From positions 186,001-250,000 of the forward strand of contig NZ_ATDN01000012.1 of NCBI RefSeq assembly GCF_004014805.1: a stretch of DNA of 64,000 bases. Reading direction: 5' to 3'. Positions 16,768 through 24,785 of the stretch are shown one piece after another. The stretch's first letter is position 1, and every line of letters begins with the position of its first letter. The translations under genes were made by a program, and so were the position numbers. The notes beneath the pieces were generated by a model. That model ran no database searches, was not told the DNA's origin, and was given only the letters and a program-made list of their open reading frames with translations. This DNA comes from Mycolicibacterium elephantis DSM 44368. GTDB lineage: Bacteria; Actinomycetota; Actinomycetes; Mycobacteriales; Mycobacteriaceae.

Positions 16768-18125
16768 GGGCCGTTGCCTCCTCCCGGCTGGACGGGACCG
16801 GGCAACGGCGCCTCGGCGGGCAGCGGCGGCGGTGCCCCGGTGTCTGGAACGACGTGGATCGTGTTGCCGCGCGCGATCGGGCCGAGCAGCAGTTCGGAGG
16901 CGACATCGGGATCCGGCCCGAGCAATTCGGCCAACTGCTCGCGTTCCTGCGGGCTGCCGACCGGGCCCACGTTGCCGCCCGGGGGCCGGTAGTTGCGCGG
17001 GTCGAGCGGGGCGGGCAGCACCGGCGGGTCGGCAGTCACCGGCGCGTTGTGGCAGCTGGGACCCTCGAGCGCACCGTAGCGCGGACAGTCCTGGCGCGTG
17101 TACATCTTGTTGGGCGTGAAGACCAGCATGAACTTACCCACCGCCATGTTCTTGTCCTCGTGCCACACGTGGTCGAAGAACCGGTTGGTGACGCCGTTGA
17201 TGCGCGTGACGATCGGTGCGAATTGATCGGCGCCGTCGGCCATCACACCCATCACCGGGGACAGTTGGGTGGTGATCACGATGATGCGGTCCATGTGGTT
17301 CTCGAAGGACGTGCCGATCTCGCCGAACGTTGCGTGGCCTGCGGACAGGAAGTGCGTCAACTCCTGGCGCTTCTCGGCGAGGGTCCGCATCGGCACCACC
17401 GCGCTGTGCACCGCGTCGAGCAGATCCGGCGACGTGCGCTGCAGGCCCTGAAGTGCGCCGGAGACGACCGCGAGCGTGGCCTCGGTGCCGTCGTCGGCCA
17501 TGACATCGTTGAGTTCGTCGACGATGCGCTTGGCGCCGCTGCCGGCGCGTTCGATCTCGTCGCCGCGCCCGCTCGTCGCCTCGGCGACGGCGGCCAGCAC
17601 GCCGACCGTGTCCGTCGAGCCGGGCCTGCCCGCTGCGGCGAGCACCTCGCGCAGCTTGGTCAGCGCCGTCTGAAACTGCACCGTCGCCAGGCTGTCGTCC
17701 TGGCGGATCTGCGCTCCCGACTTCAGCGCCGGACCGGAACCGTTGTCCACCAGTTGGATCGACGACACCGCGAACACGTTGCCGGGCACCACGCGCGCGG
17801 TCACGGTGGCCGGGATGGCGCGCGCGAAGTGGGGATCGATGCTCACGTCGACCCGGTTGTCGCCGCCGTCGATGGCCGGCGCCACGCTTTCCACGGTGCC
17901 GACCAGCGCGCCGCGGAACTTCACGTCGGAGCCCTTCGGCAGGCCGTCGCCGACGTCGGTGAGGAGCGCCACCACCTCGACGCGGCCGGAGAACACCCCT
18001 TCGGACTTGGCGATCGCGGCCCCGGCCAACAGCAGGGCGCCGAGCAGCACCGCCGCCCCGCGCAGCAGCAGCCGGGCCTGCGACACCGGCGGCGAGGCTG
18101 ATTCGAAGTTCGGCAGCGTCGTCAT
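16764..18125 (-). CDS. mceA: MceA, MCE-family substrate-binding subunit (operon 1)
   Basis: 453 residues from ATG 18,125, which overlaps the yrbEB stop by four bases. Membrane anchor about 21-41, MCE domain about 48-130 (VGDGLPKGSDVKFRGALVG), helical region to about 320, then a proline-rich tail. The tail contains RDCPRYGALEGPSC, whose two Cys residues recur in the operon 2 copy, and GGNVGPVGSPQEREQL with LLLGPIARG, also common to both. The substrate of the transporter is unknown; the genes upstream on the same transcript (acyl-CoA dehydrogenase, amidohydrolase) imply a lipid that is oxidised after uptake. Confidence 0.93.
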   Translation of the reverse strand: MTTLPNFESASPPVSQARLLLRGAAVLLGALLLAGAAIAKSEGVFSGRVEVVALLTDVGDGLPKGSDVKFRGALVGTVESVAPAIDGGDNRVDVSIDPHFARAIPATVTARVVPGNVFAVSSIQLVDNGSGPALKSGAQIRQDDSLATVQFQTALTKLREVLAAAGRPGSTDTVGVLAAVAEATSGRGDEIERAGSGAKRIVDELNDVMADDGTEATLAVVSGALQGLQRTSPDLLDAVHSAVVPMRTLAEKRQELTHFLSAGHATFGEIGTSFENHMDRIIVITTQLSPVMGVMADGADQFAPIVTRINGVTNRFFDHVWHEDKNMAVGKFMLVFTPNKMYTRQDCPRYGALEGPSCHNAPVTADPPVLPAPLDPRNYRPPGGNVGPVGSPQEREQLAELLGPDPDVASELLLGPIARGNTIHVVPDTGAPPPLPAEAPLPGPVQPGGGNGP

Positions 18126-18979
18126 CCACCCAGCCTCGCGCCCGACCCGATGCCCCAAAGCCCGATCGTCAGCAGCAGATTGGCGATGATCATCACCGAG
18201 ATGCTTGCCCGCATGGCACGTCCGGCGGCGATCCCGACCCCTTGCGGTCCCCCGGCCGCGAAGTAGCCGTAGTAACACTGGATGGTCGACGTGATGATGA
18301 CGAAGACGATCGCCTTGCACACCGAGTAGAAGACGTCGGTGCCCGTCAACACCAGCCGGAAGTAGTGTTGGAACGAACCCGCCGACAGCCCGCCGCTCAA
18401 GGTGACGACGGTCTGCACCGTCGCGTAGTTGACCACCAGGCACAGGATGTACAGCGGGATGATCGCCACCACCGAGGCCAGTAGCCGGGTGGTGATCAGA
18501 TACGGGATCGGCCGGATCGCCAGCGATTCCATCGCGTCGATCTCCTCGGAGATGCGCATCGAGCCCAGCTGCGCGGTGAACCGGCAGCCCGCCTGCGCGG
18601 CGAAGGCCAACGCCGCCATGATCGGCGCCAGTTCGCGCGTCGACACCGTCGACGACAGCAGTCCCGCCGCCGGTTCCATGCCGAGCAGGTGAAGCGCCTG
18701 ATAGCCCTCGATGCCGACGATGGCCCCGGCCGTCGCACCGAGCAGGATGATCACCCACGCCGTGCCGCCACCCACCACGACCGAGCCGTTGCCCCATGTG
18801 ACGTCGGACAGGATGGCCAGAAAGCCCTTCCGGTACCGCGCCAGCGTCACCGGAATGCCGGCCACCGCCCGGGTGAAGAAGGTCAGCATGTGGCCGAGCC
18901 GGGCGCCGAGACCGGCCACCGATTCCGTGGCCGACACCAGCGGCCGGACTCCGCGCGGGTAGTACGGTGCCGCCGCCAT
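18122..18979 (-). CDS. yrbEB: YrbEB, MlaE-family permease of mce operon 1
   Basis: 285 residues, about six membrane helices. It has the MlaE permease landmarks WGNGSVVVGGGTAW, GIEGYQALHLLG, the coupling-helix-like stretch GSMRISEEIDAMESLAIRP, and TIQCYYGYFAAGGP. YrbEA and YrbEB form the heterodimeric inner-membrane channel of Mce importers, powered by a separately encoded ATPase (MceG), which is not in this window. Start 18,979 overlaps the last base of yrbEA. Confidence 0.93.
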   Translation of the reverse strand: MAAAPYYPRGVRPLVSATESVAGLGARLGHMLTFFTRAVAGIPVTLARYRKGFLAILSDVTWGNGSVVVGGGTAWVIILLGATAGAIVGIEGYQALHLLGMEPAAGLLSSTVSTRELAPIMAALAFAAQAGCRFTAQLGSMRISEEIDAMESLAIRPIPYLITTRLLASVVAIIPLYILCLVVNYATVQTVVTLSGGLSAGSFQHYFRLVLTGTDVFYSVCKAIVFVIITSTIQCYYGYFAAGGPQGVGIAAGRAMRASISVMIIANLLLTIGLWGIGSGARLGG

Positions 18980-19827
18980 CAGAGCGACGCCTTGGGGAAC
19001 AGCAGGACGTACATCTGGGTGAACACGACGTTGGTGATCATCAACAGCAGAATCGACGCCACCACGGTGGCGTTCACCGAGTTCGCGACCCCGGCGGGGC
19101 CACCCTTGGTGGTCAGCCCCTTGTCGCACGCGACGATCGCGACGATCGCGGCGAACACCACGGCCTTGATCAGGGTCAGCACCATGTCACCCACCGTCGC
19201 GAACGACGCGAACGTCATCACGAAGCTGCCGGGCGCACCCTGCTGCGCGAAGGTGTTGAACAGGTAACCGGCCAGGAAGCCGATGAAACACACCAACCCG
19301 GTCAACGCGACGCCGACGACCATGGCCGCGGCCAGCCGCGGCACGACCAACCTGCGGATCACCGAAATCCCCATCACCTCAAGCGCGTCGACCTCGTCGC
19401 GGATGGTTCGCGAGCCGAGGTCCGCGCAGATCGCCGAGCCGACCGCCGCCGCCATCAGCAGCGCGGCGACAAGCGGTGCGCCCTGACGGATGACGGCCAG
19501 GCCGCTGGCGGCTCCGGCCAGCGACGTGGCGCCGACTTGCCCGGCCAGCAGCGCGAACTGGATCTGCAGGGTCACCCCGATGGGGATCGCCACACACATC
19601 GTCGGCAGCATGGCCGTCGAGGCCATGAAGGCCGCCTGCTCGACGAACTCGCCCAGCGGGAAGCGCCATCGCACGATGTCGAGGACGAGGTACTGCAGCG
19701 CTCGTAGTCCCAGGATGCACTGGCTGCCAACGGTTTCCAGAGAGGCGATGGGGTGCCTCCTGGCGTACCCCTTCGTCCACTCGGTGATCTCACCGACTGG
19801 CGAAGGCATCTGCCCCGAAGTCACCAT
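18979..19827 (-). CDS. yrbEA: YrbEA, MlaE-family permease of mce operon 1
   Basis: 282 residues. Conserved MlaE features: IPIGVTLQIQFALLAGQVG, AASGLAVIRQGAPLVAALL, and the cytoplasmic GSRTIRDEVDALEVMGISV, which contains the Glu-rich helix expected to contact the ATPase. A Met at residue 7 is an alternative start. A 29-base gap separates it from the upstream coiled-coil gene and I see no promoter-like sequence there, which supports transcription from the 22.5 kb promoter. Confidence 0.93.
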   Translation of the reverse strand: MVTSGQMPSPVGEITEWTKGYARRHPIASLETVGSQCILGLRALQYLVLDIVRWRFPLGEFVEQAAFMASTAMLPTMCVAIPIGVTLQIQFALLAGQVGATSLAGAASGLAVIRQGAPLVAALLMAAAVGSAICADLGSRTIRDEVDALEVMGISVIRRLVVPRLAAAMVVGVALTGLVCFIGFLAGYLFNTFAQQGAPGSFVMTFASFATVGDMVLTLIKAVVFAAIVAIVACDKGLTTKGGPAGVANSVNATVVASILLLMITNVVFTQMYVLLFPKASL

Positions 19828-19856
19828 TGACCGCTCGGATCCTTACCTGTCGTCGT

Positions 19857-20141
19857 TCAACGCCACTGCGGAGGCGGGCTGGATGTCGGACTGGCCGGTG
19901 ACCCGAACCGGCGGTGGAACGACTCGTTGGTGCGCTGTTCCCGGCGATACCGGTCGCTGCTGGTCTTCAGCAGTTCGATGCGCTGCTCGAGGCGTCGAAT
20001 ACGTTCGGCGTCCGGGCTGGATTGCTCGCGCAGGCCGTCCAGTTCCGCTGTGACCGCGGCCAGTTCTTCTGACAGCCGCGCGGCGACCTCGCCGAACGTC
20101 AACAGGTCGTAGTCGCCGGTGTCGGGCCGCGGTTCGGTCAT
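19857..20141 (-). CDS. Small coiled-coil protein of unknown function
   Basis: 94 residues, no signal peptide. Residues about 18-70 are rich in Leu/Glu/Arg in heptad-like spacing (ARLSEELAAVTAELDGLREQ, then RIRRLEQRIELL), predicting a coiled coil; the tail is polar with a proline stretch (SSPPPQWR). Its ATG overlaps the amidohydrolase stop by four bases and yrbEA follows 29 bases later, so it is embedded in the catabolic-mce transcript. I do not recognise the family. A protein-protein adaptor role would fit the fold but is not shown. Confidence 0.75.
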   Translation of the reverse strand: MTEPRPDTGDYDLLTFGEVAARLSEELAAVTAELDGLREQSSPDAERIRRLEQRIELLKTSSDRYRREQRTNESFHRRFGSPASPTSSPPPQWR

Positions 20142-21298
20142 CGCCCGTTGCCGAAGCGCAGCAGTTCGCGCGCGTTGAGTTCCACGATGCGATGAACCTC
20201 GTCGTCCGGCACGTTGACGAGGTTCTCGCTGATCCGTTTACGGCTGTTGGGCCAGTTCGAGTCGGAGTGCGGATAGTCGACTTCGACGAGGATGTTTTCG
20301 ACGCCGATCGCGTCGCGGGAGTTCACCCCGTGCTCGTCGTCGATGAAGCAGCCCCAGAAGTGCTTGCGGAAAAGATCCGACGGCCGGTCTTCGCGGCTGA
20401 TGTTCTGGTACCAGCGGTGCCGCTCCCAGGTGTAGTCCAGCCGTTCCAGCAGGTACGGAATCCAGCCGATGCCGCCTTCTGACAGCATGAACTTCAGGTT
20501 CGGATGTCGTTGCAGGACACCGGAGAACACCAGGTCCGCGGTGCTCCACATGAGGTTGGTGGAGAAGGTCGCGATGGCGACCGCGAACGGCGCGTTGAGG
20601 TCGATGGATCCGGTGGCGAAGGAGAAGCCGGGCACGTAGCTGCCCGAACCGAAGTGCAGGCACACCGGCATGTCCGCGGTCTCGAGGGCGTCCCACAGTT
20701 TCTCCCAGTGGGTCGGGTCGTGGAACGAGGGCAGGCCGAGCGGGACGGGGCTGTCGGGGAACGACACCGCCCTTGTCCCGATCTGGGCCAACCGCTCGAC
20801 TTCGCGGGCGGCCAGCTCCACATCCCAGGTGGGCAGAATCCCCAACGGGATCAACCGATCTGGCGCCGTCGCGCACCATTCGTCGACCTGGAAGTCGTTC
20901 CAGGCCCGCACACATGCCAGCGCCAGCTCCTTGTCCTTGGCGCGTTGGAACACTCCGCCGCCGAAACCGGGGAACGACGGGAACGCCAGCGCGGCCTCCA
21001 CCCCGTCGATGTCCATGTCGCGGATGCGCTCGACCGGGTCGTAGCAGCCGGGGATCATCTGGTCGTAGCGCACCGGTTCCATGCCGTACTCCGCGGGCGG
21101 CTTGCCGGCGACGGCGTTGAGCCCGATCTGCGGGTACAGCTGGCCTTCGTACTGCCAGACATGGTGTCCCTCAGCGGTTTCGATGATCTGTGGGCCCTCG
21201 GTGCGAAGCGCTTCCGGGAGCCGGTCCTGCCAGACCCGAGGATGTTCGATGACGTGGTCGTCGACCGAGATGATCTTCATCCAGTCTTGCAAAGGCAT
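20138..21298 (-). CDS. Amidohydrolase family (amidohydrolase-2, TIM-barrel) protein
   Basis: 386 residues of the metal-dependent hydrolase superfamily, amidohydrolase-2/ACMSD-like branch. Metal-ligand candidates are DxH in ISVDDHVIEHP at the N-terminus, the His in PVCLHFGSG mid-protein, and the Asp in LVEVDYPHSDSNWP near the C-terminus. The branch includes decarboxylases and C-C or C-N hydrolases, so the reaction cannot be fixed. The start is supported by GAAGGAGAT just before ATG 21,298. It lies 37 bases after the acyl-CoA dehydrogenase gene and overlaps the coiled-coil gene by four bases, so it is expected to act on a degradation intermediate of whatever the Mce system imports. Confidence 0.85.
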   Translation of the reverse strand: MPLQDWMKIISVDDHVIEHPRVWQDRLPEALRTEGPQIIETAEGHHVWQYEGQLYPQIGLNAVAGKPPAEYGMEPVRYDQMIPGCYDPVERIRDMDIDGVEAALAFPSFPGFGGGVFQRAKDKELALACVRAWNDFQVDEWCATAPDRLIPLGILPTWDVELAAREVERLAQIGTRAVSFPDSPVPLGLPSFHDPTHWEKLWDALETADMPVCLHFGSGSYVPGFSFATGSIDLNAPFAVAIATFSTNLMWSTADLVFSGVLQRHPNLKFMLSEGGIGWIPYLLERLDYTWERHRWYQNISREDRPSDLFRKHFWGCFIDDEHGVNSRDAIGVENILVEVDYPHSDSNWPNSRKRISENLVNVPDDEVHRIVELNARELLRFGNGR

Positions 21299-21335
21299 GG
21301 CATCTCCTTCGACTCCGGAACCGGGCCGCGTGTGC

Positions 21336-22511
21336 TCATCGCGGCAATCCCAGTGCGCGTTCGGCGATCAGGTTTCGTAGCACCTCGTTGGTGCCCCCCG
21401 CGATGGTGAACGCCCGCCCGTAGAGAAAGGCGTCCTGCCACCATCCGTCGTCGTGCACGTGGGCGTCGCCCTCGATGCGAACCCCGTCGTGACCCTGCAC
21501 CTGCACTCCGAACTCGTGCAGCGCCAGGTTGATCTCGCTGAACAGGATCTTCGACACCGGCGCGTCGGCGAGGTCCCCGGTGCCGTGCAGCGCCCTGCTG
21601 TCCCCGAACGCCGACACCAACGCGTTCACGTGCACGTCGGCGGCGAAACCGCCGATCGCCTGGCGCACGTCATCGTGCTCGATCGCGGGACGGCCATCCC
21701 GCGTCACCTCGCCGGCGAGCCGCACCAGCCGGTTCAGCGCCCCGAACAGCGATGCGCCGCTGCCCGCGCTGGAGCGTTCGAGCGCCAGGCTGGTGGTCGT
21801 CACCGCCCAGCCCGCGTTGACCTCGCCGATGACGTGGGTTTCCGGAATCCGCACGCCGTCGAGGAAGACCTCGTTGAAGTCGGCGGTGCCGGTGATCTCG
21901 CGCAGCGGCCGCACCGCGACGCCCGGGGTCTTCATGTCCAGGGCGAACGCCGTGATGCCCGCGTGCTTGGGCGCGTCGGGGTCGGTGCGGGCGAGCAGGT
22001 AGCCCCAGTCGGCGTGCTGACCGTTGGTGGTCCACACCTTCTGCCCGTCGACGACGAAATGGTCGCCGTCGCGGCGCGCGCGGGTGCGCAGGCCGGCCAG
22101 ATCGCTTCCGGCGTCGGGCTCGCTGAACAGCTGGCACCAGATGTGTTCGCCGGAGCGGATGCGCGGCAGGAAGTAGTCCTTCTGCGCGGTCGTGCCCGAC
22201 GCGACGATCGCCGCGCCGGCGAGCAGTCCACCGCCGACCGGGCCGGCCGCTCCGGCGCGGATCAACTCGTCGGCGACGACGGATTCGTGCAACGGGTGCG
22301 CGTCGGCCAGGCCGCCGTACTCGACCGGCCAGTTCACTCCCAGCAACTGTTCGTTGAAGAGAATCGCGGTCCACTTCCGCAGCGCGGGAATTTCGTGGGG
22401 CTCAGGTGCCCGAACGCCGGTGCGAGCGTGTCGCGGCGGCGCATACTGGGCGGCTAGATCGCGGACCCGCTTTCGCAGCGCGTCCAACTCGCGGTCCTGG
22501 CCGAGATGCAA
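21336..22511 (-). CDS. Acyl-CoA dehydrogenase (FadE family), possibly the non-catalytic-Glu partner
   Basis: About 391 residues. FAD/acyl-CoA dehydrogenase signatures: QLFSEPDAGSDLAGLRTRA, VDGQKVWTTNGQ, and the C-terminal FTIAGGTNEVLRNLIAERALGLPR. In many family members the last motif is YEGT, where the Glu is the catalytic base; here it reads AGGT, so that Glu is missing at this position. Such subunits commonly pair with a second FadE in actinobacterial alpha2beta2 enzymes for sterol side-chain oxidation. The divergent gene at 22,629 is the obvious partner. The start is uncertain: TTG 22,511 has GGAGG four bases upstream, and TTG 22,526 is an alternative. Confidence 0.85.
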   Translation of the reverse strand: MHLGQDRELDALRKRVRDLAAQYAPPRHARTGVRAPEPHEIPALRKWTAILFNEQLLGVNWPVEYGGLADAHPLHESVVADELIRAGAAGPVGGGLLAGAAIVASGTTAQKDYFLPRIRSGEHIWCQLFSEPDAGSDLAGLRTRARRDGDHFVVDGQKVWTTNGQHADWGYLLARTDPDAPKHAGITAFALDMKTPGVAVRPLREITGTADFNEVFLDGVRIPETHVIGEVNAGWAVTTTSLALERSSAGSGASLFGALNRLVRLAGEVTRDGRPAIEHDDVRQAIGGFAADVHVNALVSAFGDSRALHGTGDLADAPVSKILFSEINLALHEFGVQVQGHDGVRIEGDAHVHDDGWWQDAFLYGRAFTIAGGTNEVLRNLIAERALGLPR

Positions 22512-22541
22512 GTCGCCTCCGTCCAACCCGTTTAGTGATCA

Positions 22542-22567
22542 GATTCACCTTAATCAGTATCCTGTAT
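22542..22567. promoter_or_regulatory. Candidate operator, AGTATCCT motif copy 3, between divergent acyl-CoA dehydrogenase genes
   Basis: AT-rich site in the 117-base spacer between the divergent dehydrogenase starts. It contains GATTCACCTTAATC, an inverted repeat (GATT/AATC), directly followed by the AGTATCCT core at 22,556-22,563. The arrangement GATTCA, 8 bases, CAGTATCCT equals the minus strand of copy 1. TATCCT may double as the -10 for the rightward gene. This is the only evident promoter for the leftward acyl-CoA dehydrogenase-amidohydrolase-mce transcript. Confidence 0.55.
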
Positions 22568-22628
22568 GTTTTGGGGAGTTATTGCAATCCCCTCATTCGC
22601 CATCGGCAGCTTCAGCGAAGGAGTCTCC

Positions 22629-23756
22629 GTGGATTTCGAGCTCTCCGACGAGCAGCGCGGCCTCGTCGACTCCACCCGTTCCCTGCTCGCCAGCAAATCC
22701 TCGGTCGACCGCGCCAGGGCGCTGATCGACGGCCCGGAGGGGTTCGACGCCGAGGTGTGGCGGCTGGGTTCACAGCTCGGCTGGCCCGCGTTGGCGATTC
22801 CGGAGGTCGACGGCGGGCTGGGCCAGCTGTCGATCGATCTGGCGCTGGTGGGCATCGAGCTCGGCCGCGGACTGGCCGCCACCCCGTTCATCCCGACGGT
22901 CGTCGCGGCCGATGCCCTGAGCCGCGCCGAGGGTGAGCCGAAATCCAAGGTGCTGCAGTCGATTTCCGAAGGCTCGTTGATCGCGACGTGGGCGTTCGCG
23001 GAGTCGGGCCGGCCGTGGACGCCGGACGGCATGCAGACCCGCGCCGAACGGCACGGCGACGGCTATCGCATCACCGGGTCGAAGGTCTCGGTGCAGGACG
23101 CCGACGCCGCCCAGCTGCTGCTCGTCGACGCGGTGCTTGACGACGCACCGGCGCGGTTCCTGGTTCCCGCGGACGCCGAGAACCTGCGGATCGACCGGCA
23201 GCAGACCCTCGACGTCACCCGCAGATACTGCGACGTCACGCTTGAGGGGGTCGCCGTGCCGCCGGACGGGCTCGTCGCCGCAGGCGATGCGGCGGAGCGA
23301 TCGCTGGCCCGCACGCAGCAGCTCAACACCGTGCTGGTGTGCGCCGAACTCGTCGGCATCGGCGAACGCCTGCTCGCGATGACCGTCGACTACGTCAAGA
23401 ACCGCGTCCAATTCGGCCGTCCCGTGGGCAGTTTCCAAGCCGTCAAGCACAAGTGCGCCGACATGCGCATCCGGGTTCAGGCCAGCACGGCGGCCACCTA
23501 CTACGCCGCGATGGCTCTCGACAGCCGCCGTGACGACATCGACCACGCGGTCAGCGTCGCGAAAGCCTATGTGTCCGATGCCGTCAACGAGGTCGCGGGC
23601 GAGGCGCTCCAGCTGCACGGCGGGATCGGGTTCACCTGGGAGCACGATCTGCATCTGTACCTGAGGCGGGCCCGCGTCAACTCGCTGCTGTCAGGCGACG
23701 CACGGCATCACCGGGAGCAGCTGTGCCGGATGCTCGTGGCGCAGGCGCAGCCCTGA
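22629..23756 (+). CDS. Acyl-CoA dehydrogenase (FadE family)
   Basis: 375 residues, introducing an alpha-beta double bond into an acyl-CoA with FAD. Family marks: DFELSDEQRGLVDSTRSLL at the N-terminus, the middle beta domain with GYRITGSKVSVQDAD, ARTQQLNTVLVCAELVGIGERLL, and the C-terminal LHGGIGFTWEHDLHLYLRR. The last motif is typical of the shorter FadE subunits that dimerise with a second, different subunit. GTG 22,629 follows GAAGGAG. Located divergently from the other dehydrogenase, sharing its operator region; the two may form one heterotetrameric enzyme. A 210-base spacer separates it from the ABC transporter operon. Confidence 0.88.
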   Translation: MDFELSDEQRGLVDSTRSLLASKSSVDRARALIDGPEGFDAEVWRLGSQLGWPALAIPEVDGGLGQLSIDLALVGIELGRGLAATPFIPTVVAADALSRAEGEPKSKVLQSISEGSLIATWAFAESGRPWTPDGMQTRAERHGDGYRITGSKVSVQDADAAQLLLVDAVLDDAPARFLVPADAENLRIDRQQTLDVTRRYCDVTLEGVAVPPDGLVAAGDAAERSLARTQQLNTVLVCAELVGIGERLLAMTVDYVKNRVQFGRPVGSFQAVKHKCADMRIRVQASTAATYYAAMALDSRRDDIDHAVSVAKAYVSDAVNEVAGEALQLHGGIGFTWEHDLHLYLRRARVNSLLSGDARHHREQLCRMLVAQAQP

Positions 23757-23966
23757 CCTCGACGCTGGACTCAGCCTGATCCGAAGTCGTGACAGCGCGC
23801 CGGGGTGGCGCAATGGCCCCGACGGCGTGGTATTTGCCCAGCTCAACAGGGCGGGCGGATGGCGCATTCGTCGGCGCCCCGGTCGGCCCCGACCTCGCGG
23901 CCCCGGCGCGCGCGGCAAACCGAATTACGGTGACCTTCGTCCATGCACGGTACGGAAGGGCACGCG
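23757..23966. other. Intergenic spacer before the ABC transporter operon
   Basis: 210 bases without a credible gene. GC-rich throughout; the only clearly AT-shifted spot is CGAATTACGG near 23,921-23,930. A strong ribosome binding site, GGAAGGG (23,954-23,960), ends it. I see no recognisable riboswitch or operator. Confidence 0.5.
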
Positions 23967-24785
23967 ATGGCGGTCTTGGCGGCGCAACGCCGTGCACGCC
24001 GCGCTGAGGTCCCCACGCGCGACCACCACAACTATCTGCTCGGCGTCCTCTCGGTCCTCAGCCTCGTCGGGGTGGTCGGGCTGTGGGCGCTGCTGGTGCG
24101 CCTCGGCATCTTCTCGCCGTCGCTGCTGCCGTCACCTGCCGACGTCGTACGCGCCGCCGGCGACATGTACGCCCAGGGCACCCTGGTCGCCGACGCCACC
24201 GCCAGCTTCCGCCGCGCGCTGAGCGGCTTCCTCCTCGGGTCGTTTCTCGCGATCGTGATCGGCACGCTGACCGGGCGCAGTCGGATCGCCCGCGTGCTGC
24301 TCGAGCCGACGATCCAGGTGATCCGCCCCATCCCCGCCATCGCTCTTGTCCCCCTTGCCATTCTCTGGTTCGGCATCGGCGAGGAGTCCAAGCTGTTCCT
24401 CACCAGCCTCGGCGTCTTCTTTCCCGTCTGGGTCAACACCCACGCCGGAATCGCCTCCACCCGCGAGGATTACCTGCGCGTCGCCGCCTGCCTGGGCGCG
24501 CCACGCCATCAGGTGTTCACCTCGGTGGTGGTGCCCGCGGCGCTGCCGTTCATCCTCACCGGTCTGCGCCAGGGCATAGCGATGTCGCTCATCCTGATCG
24601 TGGCGTCCGAACAAGCCGGCGTCACCGAAGGTCTCGGATTCCGTCTCGACCAGGCCCGGCTGTTCAGCCAGCCCGACCGGCTGTTCGCCTGCCTGGTCGC
24701 GCTCGGCGTCGTCGGGGCGCTCGCCGACCAGCTGTTCCACCGCGGCACCCGCGGGCTGGTGCGCTGGGCGAAGGAACAGTCATGA
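23967..24785 (+). CDS. ABC transporter permease, nitrate/sulfonate/taurine type
   Basis: 272 residues, about six membrane helices, BPD-transporter inner-membrane domain. The coupling (EAA-like) loop reads AACLGAPRHQVFTSVVVPAALPFI, and the segment PTIQVIRPIPAIALVPLAILWFG is typical of SsuC/TauC/NrtB permeases. I chose ATG 23,967 because GGAAGGG lies six bases upstream; ATG 23,943 would add eight residues. It overlaps the ATPase gene by four bases. The permease family imports small polar organic ions; the substrate cannot be read directly, but the co-encoded asparaginase-family enzyme suggests an amide or amidated amino acid. Confidence 0.9.
   Translation: MAVLAAQRRARRAEVPTRDHHNYLLGVLSVLSLVGVVGLWALLVRLGIFSPSLLPSPADVVRAAGDMYAQGTLVADATASFRRALSGFLLGSFLAIVIGTLTGRSRIARVLLEPTIQVIRPIPAIALVPLAILWFGIGEESKLFLTSLGVFFPVWVNTHAGIASTREDYLRVAACLGAPRHQVFTSVVVPAALPFILTGLRQGIAMSLILIVASEQAGVTEGLGFRLDQARLFSQPDRLFACLVALGVVGALADQLFHRGTRGLVRWAKEQS

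Noticed and set aside
9711..19827. Assigning mce operons 1 and 2 to named types (Mce1 to Mce7)
   Set aside because: Subunit motifs are shared across types and a phylogeny is needed; only generic names are given.
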